Shown: positions 42,401-55,500 of the stretch, in pieces
Layout of the letters: each line of letters starts with the position of its first letter
Numbering within the stretch: position 1 is the first letter of the stretch
NCBI GenBank assembly: GCA_009823505.1
Contig: VZQC01002896.1
Location: forward strand, 3,067,079-3,131,078
Reading direction: 5' to 3'
DNA: 64,000 nt
From: Rhizomys pruinosus
Lineage: Eukaryota > Chordata > Mammalia > Rodentia > Spalacidae
Notes under the pieces: generated by a model
Told to the model about the DNA's origin: nothing
Seen by the model: only the letters and a program-made list of their open reading frames with translations
Database searches by the model: none
Position numbers and translations under genes: made by a program

Positions 42401-45400
42401 ATTAAACGACATTGGTTTAAAGGTTTGATAAAAACAGTAATGCACCCGAGTTAATGGAAATTTAAATTGTTGTCCACATTTGTTTACTTAAAATCTTTAT
42501 AAAACTTGGATTGTCAAACAAATGTTCTCATATAATTTTTCTGTTTTTTACCGTATCAGCGTGTAGCATTCTCTTTTATCTGTAGATGATTTAACTTAAG
42601 AAATTAAGTTTGACCTATTTTTCCCCAGTAACAGCATTACAGTCACCCAAAACAGCTTGGGTGAATTCGATGAAATTTGCTTTGATTCCTGCCCTATAGG
42701 TATGTGTAATAAAACTTAGCCTTTTTGCAGACTCACGGGACAAAAAACAAAAACCTAAAAATCAAAAGGGGAGAGGAAATAACAGACCTATATATGAAAC
42801 CTTTTTGTCAAAAACTTGCAATTCAAATCTTAAAACCTACTACGGAAAAAATTTGTATGTTCCCACAGGTCAAAATGTCCAACTTAATGGCTGAGAAAGA
42901 AAATATTCAGCTTTGCATTGTGTAGGAATGTACCAGGAAGTGCCAGCCGGAAAGTTTGGCCCATCTGAATATGAAAGGAAGAAAAGCCTCAGACGCTACA
43001 GGCATCAAACCCCTCTGTGGATCCTTACTGTAACAACTATTTATAACAATTCCTAAGGAAACTTACCTTCTAGTTGCCACAAAGTTTTAAATGAGAGATT
43101 TTCCTACCTCTCCTTCATAGAAAAAAGCGAGAACTTATGAGGATAGGATAGAGTCATCTACGACTAACTGATTTAAAAATTAGCAAATCAACTAGATTAT
43201 AAAAAGTAAATCTCATAATAAAACGGGTCAAAAACTGCTTAACTTTAATTGACTAATAAGACATAAGAACTGTGAAAACGATTATACTCTATTCAGAACA
43301 AAATATAAACAAAGTCTCCTTAAGCTTATGCATAAGCAAATATATTTAACACCCCCCCCCCCCCCCCCCCCCCCCCCCGAAAGCGGAGGAAGGAGAGGAG
43401 GGGGGAAGAGCCAGCACGAGAAGGGAAGGAATGAAGGGAGGAACAAAGAAAGAAAGAAAACGAAAGAAAGGAAGCAAAGAAAAAGGAATAGGAAGGATAG
43501 ACAGGGGCAAGAGACACGTTTCGAAGGGGGACCCCCCCTGGAGAGCCTCGATGAATCAGCAATGGTATTATTCTGCCTAGGAGAATTTGGCTATGGGATT
43601 CAAACCCACCCCCCACAAATTAGTAAAGACTCTTTTCTTGTAAACTGGGATACCTGCAGAAGAGAGGTGATTAAGGCCGCGTCAAGGACCTGATGTAAGC
43701 ATGAGGAAAATGTATAGAGACCGCACTTGCAAGGGTGACAGTTGGTCATCTGGGAATACCAGAGAATGACCAAGGCCACTTAAACAATAAAAGCAAATAT
43801 AGGTTCTCCTGAGTCAAAGACACAACTCCTCCGTCAGCACCAGCTACACACTCACCTGCCTGGAATACTGTGCAGCAGAGCACCATATGCCGTTGTATAT
43901 CCCAAATCTAATTGGCTATAGCTCTCTCCTCTGAAGGAATAAACCCAGGCTGATGCCACAAGCTTACACCTCTAAAAGGAGTTGTTATAAACAACCAGAA
44001 AAAAAAAAAAATTTTACAAAAAAAAATGTAATTCATGTATGTAACATACCATCCAATTATCTGTGTCTATACCAAAGTAAACCATCATAACAATTAGTAC
44101 TGTTTAAATACTACTTATTGCCTGTGCTTCATTGTAGGATGAAAGGTTATTTCTGGAACAAACTGTTAGCCCATGAAGGAAACAGCCAGAACTGAAAACA
44201 GCCAACAGAGTCCAAAAACACACTCCAGAGTAAAGTAGACGTTTTGCTTCTGTCCACTTGTGCCCCTTTCTAAGCCAGGGAACAACTCTGAGAAAAAGGG
44301 GAGTGGTAGATATATAAGGCTGCGATTGGGGTGAAATGGTGAAACTACACAATATAGACTGGACACTTTTTGATCAACTTGAGTGAACATACAAAGCCCC
44401 CCTGCTGGATGGTGGGACCTTGGCTGTGTGTTTTGGGCACAACTGCTTGCAAATTGGTTTTACATGAAGGATGCTTGTACTCATAAATTATACTATTTGT
44501 TAAAATGGAAAAAAAACATAAAAGAAAAAAAATTGCAAACCATTCTATAACACTGCCAGAGAAATGTAAAAGTGGTGTTGTGGAAAAAGCTTGTACTTTT
44601 TTCTTTTGTCTTTTTGAGACAGGTTCTCCCTGTAGGCCCCAGCTGTCCTGGAACTCAGTCTGTAGACCAGGCTGGCCTTGAACTCACAAAGATCCGCCTG
44701 CCTCTGCCTCCCGAGTGCTAGGATTAAAGGCGTGTGCCACCACGCTGGGCTATAAGAAGCTTGTGTTTAGTGAAGCTTGTTTTTAGTGGAAGAAAGACTA
44801 TTGACAGGAAATGTTAAATAATGAAGTGGCGGGAACAATAGAAGGTGAAGGTGAAGGTGAAGGTGAAGGTGAAGGTCGGCCATCAGTGTAAATGAGCTGC
44901 TCATTAGGGAGGTGTCAGATTCAGGGTCAAAGGGACAAGTGCAAGCCATATTCATGGACAAGGCTAACTCATCCTTGGGAACAGAACAGGCAAAGGCACC
45001 GGAGTTTATAACTGGGTAGTTTGGAAGCTACAAGCAGAAACGGGAATAGACCAAGCTCCATTAAGTTGGTTGAAAGAAGGTGGAGTACTAAGACAGCAAC
45101 ACTCAGGATACCTAGAGCATGGGACTATCACTGGAGGTGATCTAGAAGGAAGCTGAAAACTCAAATTCTAATTCCAGACAGGAGTTCGAAAGAGTTTTGA
45201 GTAAGTTTTTTTCAGGGAGGAAAGGCTGGTGTCAGGAATCAATCTGTAGTGGGAGGAATAAGGCACGTGGACCTCAACTGTTCTAACAGAAGCAATGCAC
45301 TACAGGAGAGGAGAGGGAGTCCGGGGCTAGGCACCTGCCTTTTACACAATAAGTGTACACAGAGCCCACAGGCCTGACTCAGGGGCTTTCACTCATATGT

Positions 45401-48400
45401 ATTCATGTATCTTGCTATATAACGCCATGTTAGATGCTGGGGGTAACAATACAAAGCGCATTTTTTCTGCCCATGAGTGCTAGTGGTTGTTTTTTTTGTA
45501 TTTTATTTTTTTTTTTTTTGGTCTTTTTGAGACAGGATCTCCCTGTTGCCCCAGCTGTCCTGGAACTCACATTGTAGACCAGGCTGGCCTTGAACTCATA
45601 AAGATCCACCTGCCTCTGCCTCCCAAGTGCTAGGATTAAAGGCGTGCACCACCACGCCAGGTTTTTTTTTTTATACAGTATGTGTTATGTATATGTTCTA
45701 TTACTTAATGCTATTCATTTGATAGCCTACATATGAACTGGTAGTTTGACTGAACTTTCTGCATAAATATTTATTTTAATCATTTAGACTATAACCTTTT
45801 TGAGGTTCACATTCTACATAAGAGGTTCCTATGTGTGAGTATCTATGTGCTCCCTGAATTATGTAGCTACTAACAAAAAAAATTAATAAACTCCAAATAT
45901 TTGTATCCTCACATAAAATCAGTCAATTTTAAACACATTTACTTGGTACATTAAAAACAACAGAAATTTAGAATCTATTTCAATGACATCCCTGAGACAC
46001 CAGCACTACTTCTGAGCCTGTAGGACCAATGTGGATGCACCAGTACATACTGTCATTTAATGACTCTCAGGCCACAGAGACTGAACTAAGATCAATCTCC
46101 AGTAAAGGCAGAGACTCACAAGAAAGGACACATGATCTTCGGTTGAGACTCACTCACTGCTTATCTGCATCTCTTTGACCAGCATAACTTTATACTTTAC
46201 TATTATAAGTATAAACGTTTGGCTTATTTATTATTCCTTGCATAAAACACTGTGTCTAGAATATAGCACTTTATGCCATGGCAATGAATTAATTTATGAA
46301 AGAATGAAGGAAATGCAGCCAATGTATACCAGCACCTGTGCTCCTCACATGATGAAGTAAACAAAGAAAAACAGATTGTAGCCTGTAGTCATATTTGAAT
46401 CTTTAATATTAGAAGTAAAGCTTCTACCTACCAAACACATTAAGACTGAAACTTTTGCTCTTGTCACCAGCCATATTAGAGGCCAAACATGTGTATCTTC
46501 CTGTGTGTGACACTTGAGCATTGGTGATCTGGAGAAATCGGCCTCCAGACATCACGTGGTGGGCCTCATCTTCTTGGAGGAGTTGTCCATCTTTATGCCA
46601 TGTGATCTGTGGCACCGGATTCCCTGTTTTAAAAAGGGCATTTCTGAGGGCAGCCCGATATTACATATTTACTTAGACTTGTTCCCCTTCCAAAATAGTA
46701 CAATAGCTATTAATTCTGAGTGTCACAAATGAATCTTTTTCTAATATATCAGCAATAATGCTATCATGTAAAACACACAGAGATTAGAAATAATTTTGAA
46801 ACGTAGGTTAGTTTTTAGCTATAAATGATTCTAAACTGATTTCTGTGCTTAAACTTATGATATACTTTATCTCTTTAACTATTTTCAAAGTAAATCATGC
46901 TTTCAACAGACTAGAAAACATGTTTTTAAGAAAATATTATAAATTCTTTTCCATTCATATTAAAACTTTAATTTTATATTTTTGAGAAAATGTTGTATAA
47001 AGTGTTTAATTTAATGCACAATGTTTTGAGTTATATTAGGATTCTCAAATACAGATATAATGAAATTATTTATTTAATAATTATTTAATATCTATTACTA
47101 TTTTAGAAAGTCCTCACTATTCATCCTGATGGATCTGAAACTACTCCCAACTCACCACCAGTCAACTAGATTCTAGAACTTTCTTTAAAGTAAGGTCTAC
47201 AGGGGCTAGAGAGATGGCTTAGTAGTTAAGAGCACTGGTTGCTCTTGCAGAGGACCTGGGTTCAATTCCCAGCACCCACATAGCAGCTAACAACCATTCG
47301 AAACTCCAGTTTCCAGGGGATTTGATGCCTTCTTCTGATCTCCACAGGCATTGCAGAACATGGGTGCACTTTCACACATGCAGGCAATGTACTCACACAC
47401 ACATACACACACACACACATATAAATATATAATAAAAATAATAAAAATTTAGGAAATCCTAAACAGAAAGTTCTGTTAAATGTTGTTTTGAATTGTTAAA
47501 ATAACTTTTTGAAATGTTAAAACCATAAAAGTCTGTTAATAAAGAAGGCAAGGGTAGAATACTAAAACTGGAGAGCTTGAACTGAGAATGCTATAAAATC
47601 AGGCAGCATCGAGGGAGGGAAGAGAAAGAGAGGGGAAGGAAGAGTAAGAGAGAGAGAGAGGGAAGGAGGAAGGGAGGTGAGGAAAGAGGCAAGCGGGGAA
47701 GGAAGGAGGCAGGGAGGGAAGGAAAACCAAACACCATTTTTTCATTCAATAAAATTATTCTCTATATGGCACTTGTTAATTACTCCATTCTTTCTAGAGG
47801 GAAAAAGGTTAAATAATAGTGAATACAGCACTTTTCATATGCTTTTGTATTCTTTTCCCTTCCTTCCTTCCTTCCTTCCTTCCTTCCTTCCTTCCTTCCT
47901 TCCTTCTTTCCTTCCTTCCTTCCTTCCTTCCTTCCTTCCTTCCTTCCTTCCTTCCTTCCGTCCTTCCTTCCTTCCGTCCTTCCTTCCATTTATTGAGACA
48001 GTGTCTCCCTGTAGCCATAGCTGGAACTTACTTTGTAGACCAGACTGGCCTTGACCTCACAGAGATTCACTTACTTTCGTCTCCAGAGTGATGGGATTAA
48101 AGAGATGCACCACCATGCCCAGTATTTTTCTTTTTCTTAAAGCATTCCTTGTGTATTTAAATTATACAAGACATATAAACAGTGACATAAGAAACTTATC
48201 TAATCTTCTTTAAAACTCTAGCTTTCCATAAAAGTTTATGGGCTACTTTCACTGCTCCTTTAAAAATGGAAGGCCGTTTATCTACAGTAAAAAGATGGCC
48301 TTGAAATCTTTTAGATATTTGTTTATTTTGATTTCATGCAGCAAATAATTTAGATGGTTAAAGATAATAAAATTGGCTTTTGAATTTTAATGTTTCTTAA

Positions 48401-48806
48401 TTTTCTTTATGATATGCAAACATGTCAACCATAGCTTGTAGTTTCGTTCATGGGTATTTATCACAATTAAATAAGATTCCTCTCTATTTCTTTGAAATAT
48501 AAGAAAATAAGAACAGGAAAAGAAGGCAAAGAGGAGAAATAGGAAAGAGAAAATAAAAGGGCTTGGAGCAAGAAATATGTAAACAGCAGCATGATAATAA
48601 GAAAAATAATTTACTGAATAGAAAGGAAAAAAATATGCTCTGCTTCCCTCCCCTCTTTATTTCCTTTAGTTTCACCTTCCTTCCTTTTTCAAAATTTAAA
48701 GGACTTGTCACAGAATCTGACACAGCTCCCACTGTACTTCTAGACCAGGATTCAATTTCAAATGCCTATTACAGTAGCTACACTTTCCTCAAGTAATTAA
48801 CAATTG

Positions 48807-48851
<45 letters not shown>

Positions 48852-48880
48852 GGAGGCGGTGGTGATCCGAGTGCGTGTAT

Positions 48881-48928
<48 letters not shown>

Positions 48929-49493
48929 CTCCGCAAAGTACAGGAACTGACCCCTTACCTGTCACTTCACAAGTCAATGTCACACTCTGTTTTTCTTTAA
49001 TCTTCACATCTTCCAGTGTATTTTCACCCACGATGTGAGGGGGCACTAAAACAAATACACAAAAAAGCAGGAAAAGTAAGTTACAACTCTAACAGCAAGA
49101 CTGTTATTTTATAAGCATCTACTTTTCAAACCAATCTCATTCATTATTTGATTACTAGAATGTCAAAGTGTTGTTTTAATTAATTCTAGTTTTAAAATAT
49201 ACTATAAAATATGCCGTAAATCCAATTATAATGAATCCAATTGTAATAGAAAACATAGAATATGAATAAAAATGTGTGAGGTTTATATTTAACTGTCAAT
49301 TTGACACAATTTTGAATCATCAGTACAGGGAGTCTCCACAGGGACTGTGTAGATTAGTTTGGCCTCTGGGCATGAAAGGGGGATCGTCTTGACTAATTGA
49401 GGTGAGAGGGCTCACTCACTGTGGACAGCACCATTCCCTGAGTTTGGATCATGAGCTGTACAGAGTGGGGAAAGACAGCTGAACCCAAGCATT

Positions 49494-49543
<50 letters not shown>

Positions 49544-52500
49544 TGTTGACTGGATGTGACTAGCTGGTTTGAGTTCCTGTCACCTTGACTTCCCCACCTT
49601 GATGGCCTGCAACCTGGAATTGTGAGTCAAATAAACCATTTCATCCTTAAGATAAGCATCTTAGTCAGGGCATTTTATCACAGCAATAGGAAAAGAAGTG
49701 GACAGAAGTGAGGTGGACATGTGAAAGTTAATTTTGTTTGTCAACTGGACTGGATCTGGACTCAACTAATCAACTATAGAGCAAGCCACTGGACACAACT
49801 AGGAGGGATTTTCCTGAGCAAAGAAGACTCTCCCTAAATGTGGGACACCCTTCAGTGGAAGCCTAGATAAGGGGAAATGGAAGGAGCAAGCTCTGCTCTT
49901 TGCCTGCTGGTCTTCACTCTTGCTGGTGAGTTCATCTACTCTGTTGCTTCTACATTCCTTCAGTGATACCAGAACCCAGCTTATTTGTGCTTCCAATGTG
50001 GACTGCAAACCAGATGCCCTCCCGGAGTCTTTCAGGCCTTCATCACATTGGTACTGCTGGAGCACTAGTCCACATGGACTGAGCAGTTACCAGGTTTTGG
50101 CTTCTCCAGTGTAAGACAGCCATTGCTAGACTAACCAGACCGCATCATGTAAGAGTGCATGCATTTACTCTCTCCCTTCTCTGGGCTGTGGATGTGATTA
50201 TCAGCTTCAAGTCCCTGCTGCCTTGCCTTCCCAGCAACTTTGAGTTGTAACCTAGACCTGAGAGCTTCCTGCCCTAAGTTATTTGGGGGTATTTTATCAC
50301 AGCAACAGAAACAAAACTAAGACAAAGTATGTCAATGAATTAATGAATACCGACATTTATTTGCCCCAGTCTAACTCTAATAAACTCTCACTTCAAGCAA
50401 GCAAGCAAGACACACTGCCTCTTAGAACATGTCTGAGGAGTTGAGAACTGGCACAGCTTGGTGGTTTACGCATTGAATCAGACTCATTGCTTCCAAACAA
50501 GTGTAATGCCAAGAATCATATTACAGAGTCAAAAGAACATGTAGGTATGAGTTCCAGCTGTAAATAAACTTTAAACTCTGTGTTCAGACTGTATTTAAGC
50601 CAACTGGATTTTTTCCCCTTAGATATTACAAAGTACACAAGTACCTAATACTGAAAGTCCAAAAATTTTTCTTTCTTCACCAGCTGCATTCCTTACAACA
50701 CAAGTGTACTGGCCGGCGTCTTCTATTTTGGTCTGCATCAATCTCAGCATCCTGCCTCCTGGAAAAGCAAGCCACAAGATGACTTAAAGATAAATACAAT
50801 TCTAGGTGAGAAAAAGGAAGAAACTGAGTTTCACAGAGACATTGACATATGAATGTATTCTTAAAAAATAGCATGTTTTAACAGATGAGAGGAATTCTGC
50901 AGGCAGAGGCTGAGGGTAGAGAGGTAGAAAGTAGACGGGGCAGTTGCATTTAAAGCAAAACAGGTGGTGGAGATGATGATGAAAGATTGGGCTGGATGGA
51001 GTTGGCCAGATTCTCTGTGCCTTAAATGCTATGGTAAGGAATTTTTAGAATTTATTGTGCTTCTTAAAGGTAATGAGTAGACTGCCATGCACAAAACAAG
51101 GTCATGGTCTGATTGGTGCTTTCAAAAAGTAGTGTTAACCCAATGTTCAGGAAAAGGTTTCAATATACTGTTGAACAATAAAATGGGAATATCAGCAAGA
51201 GGACTAGATTAGCAACCCAGATTCGGGTGACCTCAGTGTATGAGGGAGGCAAGGCCAGGAAGATGGACCACTGGCTTTCAAGTGAGAGTCTTAAAAATCC
51301 AGACGTCCTTAATGTCAAAGGCCCCTGGGGTCACCTTGTGCACAGGTGCAGTCCTGTTCTGGCGTCTTTCTGTATTGTGGATTTCTATGTTACATTTTGT
51401 TTGAAGAAATTCACACACATGATTCACACAGAAATGCTAACTTGCTGAAAGATGGAATTTGGTGGGAAATTCCTTTTAAAAAGGCCAGCCTGGTCTACAG
51501 ACTGAGTTCCAGGACAGCCAGAGCTACAGGGAGACCCTGTCTCAAAAAAAGACCAAAAAGAAAAGCCAGAGGTACTGAAGCTAACGAAAGAGATGAAACA
51601 AAGCTTTTGGAAAGGTCAGAGAGTCACCAGAGCAGAGACCTGAATAGTATTTAATGAAAAAAATCTCAGAGCAGTAATAAACCACTTCTTAGACTTTATA
51701 ATAATTTTTAGGCTGGGATATTTTTGTTTAGCACTTAGAACTTAAACTAAAATTTATAATGGTTGAACATGAAAATTTCCTGTAAACATTCACCTGGATT
51801 GCTTTGTGAGCTTCCATCTGCCTTTGGTTTACATAAATATAGTAAGCCGAGATTGAGCTTTTCCAACCAGTAACGTTCCCACCTTCAATTCAGTGAAGTA
51901 TGAATTTAGCAGATTCTTATTTGTGAAAACAAAGCTGATTTCCTGAATTGAATTTTATTGTTCCCAGATGAATTTAGATAAACAAGAGAACATGTTTTTA
52001 AAAACACTTCTGTCGATTAGGGAGTCACCCATTCATTGCTAGTTCAGATTAGTGAGGTAACAATATGGTATAAATTGGGAGATAGTAAAAACATATGGCA
52101 TTCTAAAACAAATTTTTAAATTTATTTTTATGTGTATGAATATTTTGCCTGCATGTGTGTAAGTGCACTTATGTATGCCTGCAGAGGTCAGGAGAGAGCA
52201 CTGGATCTTCTATAACTGGAGATATGGACGTATATTAGCTGCCATGAAGGTGCTGGGAACTGAACCCATGTCCTCTGTGAAAGCAGCAATGCTCTTAACT
52301 GCTGAGCCACCTCTCCAGCCCCCAAAGCCATACAACTTTTATGAGTCATTGTAGGGTCTATAATCCTCAGTCTCTCGGGTTTCATCTTTCTTTTCTCTTT
52401 GGTCCTCTTAATCTAGTAAAAAACAAAAATTAGTCTGGCAGTAATTTATACTTATATGAAGACATTTCTTGTTTCTAGATTTTTGTAGCAGCTATTCTTG

Positions 52501-55500
52501 GCAGATAAGAATGACCATGCTGGATAGCTTTAGTGTCAACTTGACACACCTGGGTTGAGGGAGCCTTTGGGGAATTGGCTCCACTGGATTGGCCGATGGC
52601 CACATCTGTGGAGTATTGTCTTGATGGTCAAGCAGTGTGGGAGGGGCCAGCCCACAATGAGTGGTGCCACCCTGGGCAGGTTGTTGGGTACAGTATAAGA
52701 GGCCATGCTGGGCATGGGCCAGGGGAGCAAGCCAGTAAGCAGCACTCTTCCATGGCCTGTGCTTCAGCTCCTGCCTCCAGGTTCCTGCCCTGAGTTCCTG
52801 CCTTGGGCTCCCTAAGTGATGAACTGTGACCCAGGAGATGTAAGCTGAATAAACCCTTTCCTCCCCAAGTTGGTGTGGGTCAGAGTGTTTTGTCACAGCA
52901 ATGAAAGACAAACTAGAACAGAAATTGGTACCAGAAGAGTGGGGTATTGCTGTGACAGACCTGACCTTGGTGTTTTGGGGAAGGATTGTGGAGGCGTTTG
53001 GAACTTTGGGCTGGGAAAATCTTTGAATGCCTAAAGATTGTTGCTGTGGAGCTTGGAGCAGTTTTGCTGAAGGATTTGTAGAAGATGGAGGCCTGGCTTG
53101 TGAAGTTTCTAGTTTTAAAGGGAAGCAGAGATCATCAGGACTGTAATCTGTGGGTTCTGGTCAGCTGGGGCTGAAGAATCAGCTGTAAGTAACAAGAGAC
53201 CAGAACCTGAAGGGAAATCTTTTTTTGTACTGGGACAATTGATGCTGGTTAGCTGGGGCTGAAAAATCAGCTGTAAGTAACAAGAGACCAGCATCACTGT
53301 GGTGAAATCTTCTGGGAAGAATTTCTTCAGGGTCAGCACACAGAAGCTGTGTTCCAGAAGTGGCCTGAGCCTCCGTGTCAAGCCAGAAGCAGGACTTGGT
53401 AGTGTGTAAGAGTCTCCTATATAGTTCTGGTGTTGAAATTTGAGGGGTGTGGTCACAGAGAGCAGCCGAGGCTTGGCACTGTGAGAGGTCAGGAAAGACC
53501 ATTGGTGGAAGGGCACCTCGGTTGCAGTGAAGACCCCAGGATTGCAGGGGTCATGGAGAGAAGCTGAGGCTTTGCACCAGGAGAGGTCAGAAGAGACCAT
53601 TGGTGAAGGTGCTGCCTCAGTTTCAGTGGCGACCCCAGCTTTTTGGAGATGCCAGGACCATGGGACAACCACCAAGAGCAGCAGCAGGTGTGAAATGGAG
53701 TCAGCCTGGGCCTGTGAGATGAGTTGTGTGCCACAGACAGCCGAGTAGGAGATGGGGAGCTGCCAAAACCCTTTGGAGCCCAGAAGATTGTGAGTGAATC
53801 CCAGGTGTTCAGCCTTGAGCTACTTGCTGGACTTAGATTTTGAGTGTGCCTGATTCTTCCCTTTGAAATAAGACAGTACTTGTTTTGGATTTTACAGCAG
53901 TGCACATTTAAGAGACTTTTAACAGACTGTGAACTTTTAAGTGTTTGGACATTTTAAGGACTGTGGGGCTTTTAAGGTTGTACTGTCTTAGGTTGTGATT
54001 AATGTTAACATCATTCTTTGGGGATAAGAACTGGAAAGGTAGTGGTTTAATAGTGATGTGTTTTGTGTGTCAAGTTGACAAGGGGTCAATTGTGCTGGAT
54101 AGCTTTTGTGTCAACTTGACACACCTGGGTTGAGGGAGCCTCAATTGGGGAATTGGCTCTATTGAACTGGCCTGTGGCCACATCTGTGGAGTATTGTCTT
54201 GATGGTTGAGCAGTGTGGGAGGTCCCAGCCCACAATGAGTGGTGCCAACCTGGGCAGGTTGTTGTGTACCATATAAGAAGGCGGACTGGGCATGAGCCAG
54301 GGGAGCAAGACAGTGAACAGCATTCCTCCATGGCCTGTGCTTCAGCTCCTGCCTCTAGGTTCCTGCCCTCAGTTTCTGCCTTCGGCTCCCTGAGTGATGA
54401 ACTGTGACCCAGGAGATGTAAGCTGAATAAACCCTTTCCTCTCCAAGTTGGTGTGGGTCAGAGTGTTTTGTCACAACAATGGAAGACAAACTAGAACAAT
54501 GACAGAAGTATCTTTGAAATCTCACTTTCAGACAAGATAGAGGATTAATCTGAAGGAAACTGAAGTGTCCAGAAGACCAGCACTGAGCGAGACATGGTTG
54601 CCTGCTTCCCATTTGTCTATCTCCCAAAACGCACCCAGACGGTAACGCTGACAGAGTACTTTGGCAGTCACACGGTGAAATACTTTTAATGTGCTTTGCT
54701 CCAGGAGCTCAGCTGCTGGTCAAGCAGAATGAAACTAAATAGAAGCAAAACGCCACTGCTGTAAATGTGTAGGGAGCCAGAGAACCCCAGTCTATCATGC
54801 TAATTTCATTTCTGGGATCTTGGATGTTGTTGTCATATTTAATAAATTCCTACTTCCTAGTCACTGAAAAAAAGGTTTTTTTTTTTTTATTTACTTATTT
54901 ATTTATTTTTGTATGTGTATGAATGTACTGTCTGCATGCAGGTCTGTGCACCCGTGTCGTGCAATGCCGTGGAGGTCAGAAGAGGGTCTCGGATTCCCCT
55001 GGAACTGGAGTTCTCCTGGAATTGGAGTTACAGACGGTTCTTAGCCGCCATGTGGGTGCTGGGGATCGAACCCGGGTCCTCTGCAAGAGCGTCGGTGCTC
55101 TTAACCGCTAGGCTATCTCTCCAGCCCNAGAGCGTCGGTGCTCTTAACCGCTAGGCAAAAGGTTTTTTTTTTAAATGAAGATAATTTCAAGACAAGAAGA
55201 CAATGTACTTAGGTTGTGGTAACCAGACTACAATATCTTTGCCATTAAACCCCACCTCCTTCAATCCCCCCACCCCCCACCCAGTGCTTAAGGATACAGA
55301 GGTAGAGAATCCTAAGAAAATAAAAGTACCACAGGGCATGGGAAAGATGCAAGGAAGTTACCCAAGGCAGGGAAACTAGAAGGAATTGGATTCCACTTTA
55401 GCAATCATCACATTAACAGCTCAATATACACCAACTCATTTCATTTCCACAAAAGCCACAGGGCACATGCTGCTAATGTATTCACTTTACATGTTAACGA

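Larger units (their letters stand above)
52516..54498 (+). mobile_element. LTR retrotransposon, ERVL/MaLR-like, non-coding
   Basis: Two LTRs of about 405 bp in direct orientation enclose a 1,170-bp interior. A 5-bp duplication ATGAC flanks the whole (52,511-52,515 and 54,499-54,503). A primer-binding-site-like TGGTACCAGAAG follows the left LTR at 52,926, and a purine run AAGGGG precedes the right LTR. The interior has no gag, pol or env frame; minus-strand open stretches are incidental. The ERVL/MaLR assignment is from the TGGTACCAG site, the 5-bp duplication and the small non-coding interior. Confidence 0.8.

Noticed and set aside
43328..43693. Plus-strand frame with poly-Pro and Lys/Arg-rich stretch
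   Set aside because: It is generated by the poly-C run and purine tract.
47780..48054. Open frames rich in Pro-Ser-Phe-Leu or Lys-Glu-Gly-Arg
   Set aside because: They only translate the (TTCC)n microsatellite.
53115..53905. Minus-strand open frames of 107-186 codons in the LTR element
   Set aside because: They overlap one another in different frames, lie opposite to the element and match no retroviral domain.
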